Translations under genes and position numbers: made by a program
In this document: one piece after another, positions 41,284 through 49,477 of the stretch
How positions within the stretch are numbered: the first letter of the stretch is position 1
Layout: every line of letters begins with the position of its first letter
The notes under the pieces: generated by a model
Database searches by the model: none
What the model saw: only the letters and a program-made list of their open reading frames with translations
Told to the model about the DNA's origin: nothing
NCBI RefSeq assembly: GCF_009604425.1
Contig: NZ_WEGI01000006.1
Span: 62,001 to 126,000, forward strand
Length of the DNA stretch: 64,000 nucleotides
Direction: 5' to 3'
Source of the DNA: Nocardia aurantia
GTDB lineage: Bacteria; Actinomycetota; Actinomycetes; Mycobacteriales; Mycobacteriaceae

Positions 41284-42794
41284 GGCGAATGGCGTTGTTG
41301 GTAAACCTTTTTCGGCTGGCGGTGGTGGTCGCCACCGGGGCGGTGCTGGTGACCGGTGCGGGGTCGGACGCGGATCCGAGCGGGCTGGCGCGGTTCCATC
41401 ACCAGCGGCTGGCGTGGAAGCCCTGCGGTATCGACGATTTGGATGCCGCGGGCGCCGAATGCGCGGATGTGCTGGTGCCACTGGACTACACGAAGCCGCA
41501 CGACCGCACCATGACGGTGGCCATTTCCCGCATCACAGCGGGCAATTCGGCGCAGCGGCGCGGCGTGCTGGTGTCCAATCCGGGTGGGCCCGGTGCGGAG
41601 GGGCTGGACAGCGTCGGGCTGATCGGTGATGTGCTCACCCCCGAGGTGCTCGCCCGCTACGACCTGATCGGCATGGACCCGCGCGGCGTCGGGCGATCGG
41701 ACCGCGGCGGGCGGTGCGGCTGGCCGGTCGGCGAGATGATCCGGTCGTCCGGCCACGGCCCGTCGGGTTTCCGGCACGACACCGTCGAGTCGGCCGGTAT
41801 GGCCGTCACCTGCCTGAACACCGGCGACCCGGCCGTGCTCCGGCAGCTCACCACCCGCAACACCGCCCGCGACATGGATGTGGTCCGCGGCGCGCTGGGG
41901 GAACGGACGCTCAACTATTACGGAGTCTCCTACGGCACGTATCTGGGAGCGGTCTACACCCAGATGTTTCCGGCGCGCAGCGACCGGATGGTGTTCGACA
42001 GCTCGATCGACCCGGATCGGTACTGGGAGGCCATGGTTCAGGACTGGGGCCCGGCCGACGAAGCGGCCCTGGACGACTGGGCCGGATGGGCGGCTTCGCG
42101 AGACGACGTCTACCACTTCGGCGCGACACCGGCGCAGGTGCGGACCACGGTCGAGGACCTGCTCCGCACCGCCGGACGGCAGCCGATCGTCATCGACGAT
42201 TTCCTGATCGACGACCATTGGCTGCCGTTCATCCTGCACAACTATCTGAGCAACTTCCGATCGAACGCGGCGCTGGCCGACCTCGTCCGTGAGGTCGCCG
42301 ACGATGCGGGCCGGCCGCCAGCGACGGCCCGCACACCCCGGCTCGCCGCGGTACTGGAAGCGTTGCGTACCGGCGAGAATTCGGCACTGGCGCAGATCGC
42401 CTGCGCCGACGCCCCCGCACCGGCGGAGCCGGAGTGGTACTGGCACAACATCGAAGCCGCCCGCACCACCCAGCCGATCTTCGGGGCGATGGCCAACAAC
42501 ATTCAGCCCTGCGCCTTCTGGCCCCGTCCGGTGGAAACCCCCACCCGCGTGCGCAATTCGGTTCCCGTCCTGCTCGTGCAGTCGACCGGCGATCCGCGCA
42601 CGCCCTATCCGCACGCCCTGGCACTCCATCGCGCCCTGTCCGGATCCCGCCTGGTCACCCTGCGAAACATCCGCATCCACATGACATTTCGCACCGATCT
42701 GAGCGCCTGCCTCAACGGCACCGTCAACACCTATCTCGGCGCCGGAGTCCTTCCGGCCGGAGACCGCACCTGCGACGTGAACGCGACCATGTGA
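41274..42794 (+). CDS. Secreted alpha/beta hydrolase, tripeptidyl-aminopeptidase-like
   Basis: 506 residues. An N-terminal signal segment (MALLVNLFRLAVVVATGAVLVTGAG) precedes a serine peptidase of the SlpD/SlpE (S33) type. Seen: VLVSNPGGPGAEGLDSVG (oxyanion loop), YDLIGMDPRGVGRSD, nucleophile Ser219 in NYYGVSYGTYLG, and a C-terminal TAP-like domain with LLVQSTGDPRTPYPHA (Asp) and RIHMTF (His). Two late Cys (ACLNG, DRTCDV) may form a disulfide. ATG 41274 follows GGGAGG and lies inside the end of the STAND gene, so translation is coupled. It may release N-terminal peptides outside the cell. Confidence 0.9.
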   Translation: MPVRRMALLVNLFRLAVVVATGAVLVTGAGSDADPSGLARFHHQRLAWKPCGIDDLDAAGAECADVLVPLDYTKPHDRTMTVAISRITAGNSAQRRGVLVSNPGGPGAEGLDSVGLIGDVLTPEVLARYDLIGMDPRGVGRSDRGGRCGWPVGEMIRSSGHGPSGFRHDTVESAGMAVTCLNTGDPAVLRQLTTRNTARDMDVVRGALGERTLNYYGVSYGTYLGAVYTQMFPARSDRMVFDSSIDPDRYWEAMVQDWGPADEAALDDWAGWAASRDDVYHFGATPAQVRTTVEDLLRTAGRQPIVIDDFLIDDHWLPFILHNYLSNFRSNAALADLVREVADDAGRPPATARTPRLAAVLEALRTGENSALAQIACADAPAPAEPEWYWHNIEAARTTQPIFGAMANNIQPCAFWPRPVETPTRVRNSVPVLLVQSTGDPRTPYPHALALHRALSGSRLVTLRNIRIHMTFRTDLSACLNGTVNTYLGAGVLPAGDRTCDVNATM

Positions 42795-42807
42795 CCGGAT
42801 CGGCGAA

Positions 42808-43806
42808 TCAGCCGACGGTGAGCGCGATCTTGCCGCGAGCCTGCCCGCTTTCGAGCAGTCGCACGGCAGCCGGGGCCTCCGCCAGCGGGTAGGTGGCGCC
42901 GACCGCCGGGGTGAGCTCCCCCGAATCCAGCAGTCCGCGAAGCGTTTCCAGATCGGCACGGCCGGGCACGGCGATGATCGCGGTCAGCCGCTGCCGCACG
43001 AACGGTGACAGCGCGAGCGCGTGGACTGTGCGGCCCGCACCGAGGATCTGCCCGCCACCCTCGCCACCGACGATGACGAGCGTCCCGCGCGGGGTGAGCG
43101 CCCGGCGCAGCCGGGCGAAGCGGCTGAGCCCGCCGATGTCCACGATCAGGTCGTAACGCACTCCGCGGTCGGCGAAATCGGTTGTCGTATAGTCGATCAC
43201 GTCGTCGGCCCCGAGCGACCGGACCAGGTCGGCCTTGGCCGTGCCGCACACGCCGGTAACCCGCGCGCCGGCGCCCTTCGCCAATTGCACCGCGTACGAA
43301 CCCACTCCGCCGGACGCACCGATCACCAGCACGTGCTGCCCGGGCTCGGCCCGGCCGGCGGTACGCACGGCCCGCAGGGCCGTGACCCCGGAGACCGCGA
43401 CGACCCCGGCCTGCGCGAACCCCAGCCCCGCCGGCTTGTGCGCGAGTTTGCCCTCCGCCGCCGCCGTGTACTCGGCGAAAGACCCACGGCCGACACCGAA
43501 CACCTCGTCACCGACGGCGAACCTGGTCACCTCCGCACCGACGGCGGCGACCGTGCCCGCGACATCCATCCCGGCGACCCGATCCCGGGGCATCCCGAGG
43601 GCGAGCCTGGCCGCATACGGCTTCCCGGTCATCAGATGCCAGACCCCCCGGTCCACTCCGGCGGCCGCGACCCGCACGAGCACCTCGCCGCTCGCGATCG
43701 CGGGCCGGTCGATCTCGGTCATCCGCAGTACGTCCGCCGAGCCGTAGCCGTTCTGCACGATCGCCCGCATCTTCTCGTTCCGTTCCGATTGTCCTGTAGA
43801 TCCCAT
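42808..43806 (-). CDS. MDR family NADP-dependent oxidoreductase
   Basis: 332 residues. The GroES-like N-terminal domain (AAGVDRGVWHLMTGKPY, GMDVAGTVAAVG) is followed by the cofactor motif IGASGGVGSYAVQLAKGAGARVTGV, and it ends SGQARGKIALTVG. No zinc ligands: a quinone-oxidoreductase-like member. ATG 43806 has GGAGG six bases upstream; an internal ATG at 43770 is an alternative. It is divergent from a TetR gene with a strong palindromic operator between them, so it is probably induced by that repressor's ligand. Substrate unknown. Confidence 0.92.
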   Translation of the reverse strand: MGSTGQSERNEKMRAIVQNGYGSADVLRMTEIDRPAIASGEVLVRVAAAGVDRGVWHLMTGKPYAARLALGMPRDRVAGMDVAGTVAAVGAEVTRFAVGDEVFGVGRGSFAEYTAAAEGKLAHKPAGLGFAQAGVVAVSGVTALRAVRTAGRAEPGQHVLVIGASGGVGSYAVQLAKGAGARVTGVCGTAKADLVRSLGADDVIDYTTTDFADRGVRYDLIVDIGGLSRFARLRRALTPRGTLVIVGGEGGGQILGAGRTVHALALSPFVRQRLTAIIAVPGRADLETLRGLLDSGELTPAVGATYPLAEAPAAVRLLESGQARGKIALTVG

Positions 43807-43819
43807 TCCGGGCCTCCAG

Positions 43820-43848
43820 CCTTACTAAGTACGCCTTACTTAGTAAGG
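43820..43848. promoter_or_regulatory. TetR-type operator between the MDR and TetR genes
   Basis: CCTTACTAAGT (43820-43830) and its exact complement ACTTAGTAAGG (43838-43848), a perfect 11-base inverted repeat with a 7-base spacer. It also contains a direct repeat GCCTTACT. It sits 14 bases from the MDR start and just before the TetR promoter, so one site can control both. Confidence 0.75.
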
Positions 43849-43898
43849 TACAGTGGCCCGGGTAGATGTCAACGACGATTTCCGGACGAGAGGCCAGA

Positions 43899-44555
43899 AT
43901 GAGCAACGCCGAGCGCGCACCGCTGTCCCGGGATCGGGTGCTCGGCGAGGCGATCGCCATCGCCGACGAGGCCGGCATCGAGGGCCTGACCATGCGCTCG
44001 CTCGCCGGGCGGCTCGGGGTCAAACCGATGTCGCTGTATCACCACGTCGCGAACAAGGAGGCCATCATCGACGGCATCATCGATGTCGTCTTCGGCGAGA
44101 TCGAACTGCCGCCGCGGGACACCGATTGGCGGTCCGCATTGCGGCGGCGAGCGCACTCGGCCCGCGCCGTGCTGCGCCGGCACCCGTGGGCCACCCCGTT
44201 CATGGAGTCGCGCGCACATCCGGGCCCGGCCACCCTGCGCCATCACGACGCGGTCCTCGGAGTGTTGCGCCGCAACGGTTTCCCGCTCGTCCTGGCCGGC
44301 CACGCCTACTCCCTGCTGGACTGCTACATCTACGGATTCGCGCTGGAGGAAGCCGCACTGCCGTTCACGCCCCGCAACCTGGACGAGGCCATGACCGGTT
44401 TCATGGACCAGTTCCAGCCGGACGAATACCCGTATCTGGTCGAGTTCGCGATGCAACGGGTGATGCTGCCGGGCTACGACTACGCCGACGAGTTCGACTT
44501 CGGCCTGGAATTGATCCTCGACGGCCTGGAGCGCGCCGCGCAGCGGGAAGGATGA
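43899..44555 (+). CDS. TetR family transcriptional regulator
   Basis: 218 residues. HTH: RVLGEAIAIADEAGIEGLTMRSLAGRLGVKPMSLYHHVANKEAI, of the TetR/AcrR subgroup with a tetracycline-repressor-like C-terminal domain (PWATPFMESRAHPGPATLRHHD, LLDCYIYGFALEEAALPF). ATG 43899 has GAGAGG six bases upstream; ATG 43866 is possible. It probably represses itself and the divergent MDR oxidoreductase through the palindrome at 43820-43848. Confidence 0.92.
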   Translation: MSNAERAPLSRDRVLGEAIAIADEAGIEGLTMRSLAGRLGVKPMSLYHHVANKEAIIDGIIDVVFGEIELPPRDTDWRSALRRRAHSARAVLRRHPWATPFMESRAHPGPATLRHHDAVLGVLRRNGFPLVLAGHAYSLLDCYIYGFALEEAALPFTPRNLDEAMTGFMDQFQPDEYPYLVEFAMQRVMLPGYDYADEFDFGLELILDGLERAAQREG

Positions 44556-44632
44556 TGTGCCGTGCCCCGTAAGATCGACAGCAGCGTTCCCGCTGGTGCG
44601 GCAACAGCAGACTTTCCGGAGGAAGGACCCTG

Positions 44633-45358
44633 ATGACGACTGGGATCACCGAAGACGCCCCGCAGGCGGAGACCCCGCAGCAGCCACCCACGCGCGCGGA
44701 GCAGTTGCGCGCGCTGGTGACACTGATCAAGTCGGGCGGCCTCAAGCCCCTCGCCGTCTACGTGTACGGCCAGCAGAAAACGGCCGCGAAGAACACGATG
44801 TACAAATATCTCGGCAAGGGCGTCGTGGCGGGAACGGCCGCGCTGCAGCGCGTGCTCCTGCCCGCTGTGCCCGCACCGGGCGAAGGGTCGTTGCGCGACA
44901 AGCTCATCGAACTGGTCGAGCGGCACGCGGCGGTCATCCAGACGGCGCCGCTGAGCAAGGTGGCCCTGACCTGGATCGCGGCCGGCGCCCCCGCCGAGGC
45001 CCCCGCGGAGATGACCAAGGCCGCCATGTTCCGCATGGGCCTGAACTACCACTACCGTCAGCCGTTCGAGGAACTGTTCGCGACCGAGGAGGGCCGCGCG
45101 GTACTCGGCAGCGACAACGTCCCCGCCGCCGTCGCCCAGCTGATCGGCCCCGTCGCGTACGGCCGGCTGGTCGGCGCCGCCCGCACCACCCACAGCGACC
45201 ATGTCCGCATCGTCGACGAATTCCTCACCGCCCACCCGGCTCCGGCACCGGTGCCCGAGCCCGCCACCGAGGCCGAGCCGACCGGCACCGCCACCGAGGC
45301 CGAGCCGACCGGCACCGTGCCCGAGGCCGCGCCGACCGACACCACCCCGGAGCCCTGA
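44633..45358 (+). CDS. Uncharacterised protein, possibly a degenerate TetR-like protein
   Basis: 241 residues; GGAGGAAGGA precedes the ATG. There is no confident family. The middle resembles a TetR C-terminal domain (SLRDKLIELVERHAAVI ... LIGPVAYGRLV). The N-terminal region RAEQLRALVTLIKSGGLK...NTMYKYLGKG has the length and NTMYKYLG echo of a TetR HTH but lacks its core residues. The tail is Pro/Glu/Thr-rich with a TEAEPTGT repeat. It follows the TetR at 43899 by 77 bases. If the resemblance is real, it would be a ligand-binding protein without DNA binding. Confidence 0.7.
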   Translation: MTTGITEDAPQAETPQQPPTRAEQLRALVTLIKSGGLKPLAVYVYGQQKTAAKNTMYKYLGKGVVAGTAALQRVLLPAVPAPGEGSLRDKLIELVERHAAVIQTAPLSKVALTWIAAGAPAEAPAEMTKAAMFRMGLNYHYRQPFEELFATEEGRAVLGSDNVPAAVAQLIGPVAYGRLVGAARTTHSDHVRIVDEFLTAHPAPAPVPEPATEAEPTGTATEAEPTGTVPEAAPTDTTPEP

Positions 45359-45474
45359 ACCCGATTCCCACTGAGCGGACCGTGAATCCGGTTCGCTCCC
45401 ACACCGACCGAGATCGAACCAGCCGGCGCCGGAATTCGTGACCTGCGTATTCACCACCGATACGAGGGGCCACC

Positions 45475-45795
45475 ATGCGGATACCGAACTTCCTGCACGC
45501 CGGCGTCGCACTGACCGGGATCGCCGTCGCGGGCATCGCCGCAACACCCACCGCATCGGCGATCCCGGTACCCGCGTCCCGGCCCGAACCGACCGTCGCA
45601 CAGGATGTCTCGCCGGTGCCGCCCGGCGGTCTCCTCACCGGTGTCCTGCACAATCAGCTCGTCTACTGCTCGATCATCTGCCCGCTCCTCGCCGGGACCG
45701 GCACAACCGCGGTCGTGCGCACCACGGCGGACACGATCGTCACGAACGCGATCACCGACGCGCACAACAGAATTCGCGCCGCAGCCGCCGAGTGA
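45475..45795 (+). CDS. Small secreted protein of unknown function
   Basis: 106 residues. A Sec signal peptide (HAGVALTGIAVAGIAATPTASA) is followed by a short mature part with a central hydrophobic segment holding two Cys (LVYCSIICPLLAGTGTTAVV), able to form a disulfide or a membrane contact. The rest is Ala/Thr-rich. GAGGGG precedes the ATG by six bases. No family recognised. It converges with the arsR gene. Confidence 0.75.
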   Translation: MRIPNFLHAGVALTGIAVAGIAATPTASAIPVPASRPEPTVAQDVSPVPPGGLLTGVLHNQLVYCSIICPLLAGTGTTAVVRTTADTIVTNAITDAHNRIRAAAAE

Positions 45796-45825
45796 CCCGG
45801 CGCCAGGCCGCGGAGGACGCCGACG

Positions 45826-46182
45826 TCAGCAGCAGTCGGGGTCCAGGACCCGGCACAACGCCGCGAGCGCGTCCCGGCGACCACGGTGGAGCATGTTCAT
45901 GCCGTGCCGCTCGGAATCCACCAGCCCGGCCTTGCGCAACTGCGTGAGGTGATGGGACACAGTCGATTCCGACACCCCGACCGCCGCCGCGAGATCACCG
46001 CTGTTCTCCGCGCCCGACGGACTGGTGAGCAGCAGCGACACCAGCTTCACCCGCACCGGATCCGCCAACGCCTTCAACCGCAGCGCCACCTCGAGCGCCG
46101 CCTCGTCGCTCACCGGCGCCGCCGCGACCGGCGCGCAACAGACGGGAGCGGACATGTCGATCACGGGCAGCGCCTTGGGCAT
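45826..46182 (-). CDS. arsR: ArsR family arsenic-responsive repressor
   Basis: 118 residues. Winged HTH: LKALADPVRVKLVSLLLT, DLAAAVGVSESTVSHHLTQLRKAGLVDSERHG. The N-terminal vicinal Cys15-Cys16 (APVCCAPV) match the arsenite site of Corynebacterium ArsR; that protein's third Cys near 55 is missing here (SPS), and the C-terminus ends DPDCC instead, which could supply the third thiol. ATG 46182 follows GGTGG weakly. It is divergent from cadI-aqp-arsC, and two palindromes lie between them. Confidence 0.93.
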   Translation of the reverse strand: MPKALPVIDMSAPVCCAPVAAAPVSDEAALEVALRLKALADPVRVKLVSLLLTSPSGAENSGDLAAAVGVSESTVSHHLTQLRKAGLVDSERHGMNMLHRGRRDALAALCRVLDPDCC

Positions 46183-46206
46183 GGCTACCACCCTACCCGC
46201 GGTATT

Positions 46207-46261
46207 GACATATGTCGAAAAGGTGAGCAGACTCGGCCCGTCGACTTCTTCGACATATGTC
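46207..46261. promoter_or_regulatory. Twin ArsR operators
   Basis: The 10-base palindrome GACATATGTC occurs twice, at 46207-46216 and 46252-46261, each with TCGA or TTCG on one side. They bracket the divergent arsR and cadI promoters, 45 bases apart. This is a likely pair of ArsR-binding sites. Confidence 0.7.
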
Positions 46262-46282
46262 CACAACCATGGAGGTCCGGCC

Positions 46283-46762
46283 ATGTCCCGCGTCCAGCTC
46301 GCCCTAAACGTCGACGACCTCGACCGGGCGATCACCTTCTACACCACCCTGTTCGGCACGCTGCCAGCCAAGCGCAAGCCCGGTTACGCGAACTTCGCGA
46401 TCACCGAACCCCCGCTGAAGCTGGTGCTGCTGGAGAACCCCGGCCACGGCGGCACCCTCAACCACCTCGGCGTCGAGGTCGCCACCTCGCAACAGGTCCA
46501 CGCCGAGATCGCCCGCCTGTCCGACGCCGCCCTGTTCACCGAGGAGGAAATGGCCACCACCTGCTGTTTCGCCACCCAGGACAAGGTCTGGGTCACCGGC
46601 CCGGACACCGAACGCTGGGAGGTCTACACCGTCCTCGCCGACAGCGGCACCTTCGGCACCACCCCGAACCCGCTGACCGGCCCCGAAGCGGTTCCGGCCT
46701 GCTGCGGCAGCGACGCGGCCTGCTGCACCACCGCCGCGCAGGCCACCACGACCCCGGCATGA
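46283..46762 (+). CDS. cadI: Cadmium-induced protein CadI / ArsI-like glyoxalase-fold lyase
   Basis: 159 residues. The vicinal-oxygen-chelate (glyoxalase) fold starts MSRVQLALNVDDLDRAITFY, and has KRKPGYANFAI, LKLVLLENP, NHLGVEV, TTCCFATQDKVWVTGP and WEVYTVLAD, close to mycobacterial CadI. The vicinal Cys in TTCCF bind trivalent arsenic in the related ArsI, which breaks C-As bonds; the usual His near residue 5 of ArsI is Gln here. The tail is Cys-rich (ACCGSDAACC). GGAGG precedes the ATG. First gene of the ars operon; it overlaps the next by ATGA. Confidence 0.93.
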   Translation: MSRVQLALNVDDLDRAITFYTTLFGTLPAKRKPGYANFAITEPPLKLVLLENPGHGGTLNHLGVEVATSQQVHAEIARLSDAALFTEEEMATTCCFATQDKVWVTGPDTERWEVYTVLADSGTFGTTPNPLTGPEAVPACCGSDAACCTTAAQATTTPA

Positions 46763-47487
46763 CCGTCACCCCCGCCCTGGCGCGCCGCCTGGCCGCCGAA
46801 GCGACCGGCACCGCGGTGCTGGTCGCGGTCGTGGCCGGATCCGGCATCGCCGCACAACAACTGTCGCCCGGGCAGACCGGTCTGCAACTGCTGGAGAACT
46901 CCACCGCCACCGTCCTCGGCCTGGCCGTGGTGATCCTGCTGTTCGGGCCGGTCTCCGGCGCCCACTTCAACCCTGTTGTCTCGCTGGCGGACTGGCTGGC
47001 CACCCGTGGCACCGGCCGCACCGGCACGGACACCGCCGCCTACATCAGCGCGCAGACGATCGGCGCGGTCCTGGGCGCGGTCACCGCCAACGTCATGTTC
47101 GATCAGCCCGCCGGGCAGATCTCGGCCCACCATCGCGTCACGGGCGGGCACCTGCTAAGCGAAATCGTCGCCACCGCAGGACTTGTCGCGCTCATCGGCG
47201 CGTTGTCGCGCACCGGCCGCACCACCCTCGCACCGGCCGCCGTCCCGGCCTGGATCGGCGCCGCCTACTGGTTCACCAGCTCCACCAGCTTCGCCAACCC
47301 CGCCGTCACCATCGGCCGGATCTTCACCGACACCTTCGCCGGCATCGCCCCCGCCTCCGCAGCCGCGTTCATCATCGCCCAACTGCTCGGCGGCCTGGCC
47401 GGGCTCGCACTCACCGCCGTCTGCTATCCCGCACCCCCGGCCGCCCCCGACGGGATCACCGTCTCCGGACCGGCCATCGTCGACTGA
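46759..47487 (+). CDS. MIP family channel (aquaporin, arsenite-efflux type)
   Basis: 242 residues, about six helices. The two half-helix motifs are GAHFNPVVS and SFANPAVT (NPV and NPA). Such channels replace ArsB/Acr3 in some ars operons, as in rhizobial AqpS, letting arsenite made by ArsC leave down its gradient. The position between cadI and arsC supports this role. ATG 46759 overlaps the cadI stop, so the two are translationally coupled. Confidence 0.92.
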   Translation: MTVTPALARRLAAEATGTAVLVAVVAGSGIAAQQLSPGQTGLQLLENSTATVLGLAVVILLFGPVSGAHFNPVVSLADWLATRGTGRTGTDTAAYISAQTIGAVLGAVTANVMFDQPAGQISAHHRVTGGHLLSEIVATAGLVALIGALSRTGRTTLAPAAVPAWIGAAYWFTSSTSFANPAVTIGRIFTDTFAGIAPASAAAFIIAQLLGGLAGLALTAVCYPAPPAAPDGITVSGPAIVD

Positions 47488-47503
47488 AAGGTTCTGCACT
47501 GCA

Positions 47504-47959
47504 ATGACTCTCACGAACCCCAGCGTGCTGTTCGTCTGTGTCCACAACGCCGGCCGCTCCCAGATGGCCCAAGGCTTCCTCACCGCGATCGCCGGCGACC
47601 GCGTCGAGGTCCGCTCCGCCGGCACCGAACCCGCCGACCGGATCAACCCCGTCGCCGTCGAAGCCATGCGCGAAGTCGGCATCGACATCACCACCGCGAC
47701 CCCGAAAACCCTCACCGGCGAGACCGTCTCCACCTCCACCGTCGTCATCACCATGGGCTGCGGCGACACCTGCCCGTATTTCCCCGGAATCGACTACCGC
47801 GACTGGACACTCGACGACCCCGCCGGACAGGACATCACCACCGTCCGGGCCATCCGCGACCGGATCCGCACTCTCGTCGAGGAACTCGTCACCGAACTCC
47901 TACCCGCCGCCCCACGGTCGCAACCCTCCACCGCCACCGATATCCGCACACCCGACTGA
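47504..47959 (+). CDS. arsC: Arsenate reductase, LMW-phosphatase type
   Basis: 151 residues. The phosphatase loop CX5R at Cys12-Arg18 (VCVHNAGRSQMAQG) is followed by SAGTEPA, ITMGCGDTCPYFPG with two further Cys for the redox relay, and DYRDWTLDDPAGQ. It reduces arsenate to arsenite. The two extra Cys favour a thioredoxin-coupled rather than a mycothiol-only mechanism. It lies 16 bases after the channel gene. The C-terminal 15 residues are a Thr/Pro extension. Confidence 0.94.
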   Translation: MTLTNPSVLFVCVHNAGRSQMAQGFLTAIAGDRVEVRSAGTEPADRINPVAVEAMREVGIDITTATPKTLTGETVSTSTVVITMGCGDTCPYFPGIDYRDWTLDDPAGQDITTVRAIRDRIRTLVEELVTELLPAAPRSQPSTATDIRTPD

Positions 47960-48142
47960 GCCGTCGACCATCTCCGGCCGACCACAATGCCTGCGACTCC
48001 TGTCTAGCCCTCGCCGGCATCCAGTGTCGCTCCCACCGGACGGAACCGGCTCAACGCCTGCGGTCGGCGACGACGGCGATCTCTCCGGCCGTCCCGGCCG
48101 ACCGACCGCCGCGCGCACATGGTTACGGCATCCGCCGCGCAC

Positions 48143-48541
48143 TCAGCGATGCTGTCGGTCGTATCGCCGCTGAGAAGTGACCACGTGGGAGGTGTGTTGC
48201 CGAATCCAGTCCAGGAACGGCCGCATCGACTCGGTCAGCCCCCGGCCGAGGGGGGTGAGGTCGTAGCTGACCCGTGGCGGCGTGGCGGGTTCGACCGTGC
48301 GCGCGACGAATCCGTCCCGGACCAGGGTGCGCAGCGTCTGTGACAGCATCTTCTCGCTGATCCCGCCGATCGTCGCGCGCAGTTCCGCGAATCGCAGCGG
48401 CCCCGCGCCCAGCGCGGCCAGGATCAGGATGCCCCAGCGACCGGTGATGTGCTCCAGCACTTCCCGGGCCGGGCACGCGCTGTTGAATGCGTCACTCATG
48501 CCCTGCCACGCGGCATCGCCGGACTGCGAACCTACCACCAC
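48143..48541 (-). CDS. HxlR family transcriptional regulator
   Basis: Up to 132 residues. MarR-like winged helix of the HxlR type: CPAREVLEHITGRWGILILAAL, LRFAELRATIGGISEKMLSQTLRTLVRDGFVART, and VSYDLTPLGRGL. The Cys at the start of the domain is the conserved redox/aldehyde-sensing Cys of this family. The start is GTG 48541 or ATG 48499. It is divergent from an NmrA-like gene, a frequent HxlR pairing, with repeats between them that could be the operator. Confidence 0.92.
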   Translation of the reverse strand: MVVGSQSGDAAWQGMSDAFNSACPAREVLEHITGRWGILILAALGAGPLRFAELRATIGGISEKMLSQTLRTLVRDGFVARTVEPATPPRVSYDLTPLGRGLTESMRPFLDWIRQHTSHVVTSQRRYDRQHR

Positions 48542-48549
48542 GTGCGGAG

Positions 48550-48573
48550 CTTACCTCGGGGTAGGTACTTACC
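48550..48573. promoter_or_regulatory. Possible HxlR operator
   Basis: CTTACC appears at 48550, and GGTAGGTACTTACC, an imperfect palindrome with GGTA/TACC ends, at 48560-48573. The GGTAAG/CTTACC words resemble GTAC/TTAC-type HxlR sites. The site lies in the 63-base divergent region. Confidence 0.4.
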
Positions 48574-48604
48574 AGCAGAAAGCTCGTACCCTTACGCTGC
48601 GGCC

Positions 48605-49444
48605 ATGGTCACAGTTGTTTTCGGAGCCCGGGGAAATGTCGGCCGCCATGTCGCGGCGGGGCTGAGCGCGAGGGGCGCCAAGATTCGCGCGACGAGCCGG
48701 ACACCCGATCCGGCGGGATTTCCGCCGGGTACGGATATCGTCGCCGCCGATCTGGAGCGGCCCGGAACCCTGCCCGCGGCGCTCGACGGCGCGGAGCGAG
48801 TATTCCTCTACGCCAAGCCCACCGGCATCGACGGATTCGTGGCGGCGGCCGAATCCGCGGGCGTGCGGCACGTGGTACTGCTGTCGTCGGCCGCTATCGG
48901 CAAACCCGGCGCCGAGCACAATCCGATCGCCCGGGAACACCTCGCCGTCGAAACCGCCATCGAGAAGTCCGGCCTCGCTTGGACATTCATCCGCCCCGGA
49001 ATGTTCGCGACCAACACCCTGTGGTGGTGGCGGCAGCCGATCCGCGACGAGGGCCGCGTCCGAGTTCCGTACCCGGACACGCAGACCGCGCCCATCCACG
49101 AGAAGGACCTCGCGGCCCTGGCGGTGACCGCACTGACCGAGCCGGGCCATCACCACCGTATCCACCACGTCTACGGCCCCGAGTCGCTAACCGTCCGGCA
49201 GCAGATCCGGCACATCGGCGCGGCGATCGGCCGCGAGATCGACCTCGAGGTGATCGGAGCCGACCGGGCGCGCATCGAACTGGGGAAAACCATGCCGCCC
49301 AGCGGAGTCGAGGCGATCCTCGCCGCCTGGCAGGCCGGAACGACCGCACCGGCGCGAACCTCGACGATCATCGCCGACCTCACCGGCCGTCCCGCCCAGA
49401 CGTTCGCGCGATGGGCCGAGGACCATCGCGACGAATTCCGCTGA
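48605..49444 (+). CDS. NmrA-like NAD(P)-binding protein
   Basis: 279 residues. The atypical SDR Rossmann motif GARGNVGRHVAAGL is at residues 7-20, with HVVLLSSAAIG, and FIRPGMFATNTLWWW as substrate-loop sequence. There is no full YxxxK site, as in the NmrA/azoreductase-like group that senses or reduces with NADPH. No Shine-Dalgarno is seen (probably leaderless). It is divergent from hxlR and probably induced by the same stress, such as reactive electrophiles or quinones. Confidence 0.9.
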   Translation: MVTVVFGARGNVGRHVAAGLSARGAKIRATSRTPDPAGFPPGTDIVAADLERPGTLPAALDGAERVFLYAKPTGIDGFVAAAESAGVRHVVLLSSAAIGKPGAEHNPIAREHLAVETAIEKSGLAWTFIRPGMFATNTLWWWRQPIRDEGRVRVPYPDTQTAPIHEKDLAALAVTALTEPGHHHRIHHVYGPESLTVRQQIRHIGAAIGREIDLEVIGADRARIELGKTMPPSGVEAILAAWQAGTTAPARTSTIIADLTGRPAQTFARWAEDHRDEFR

Positions 49445-49477
49445 CCACACGCTCCGCGGGTATCCCCGGCTCGCCGG

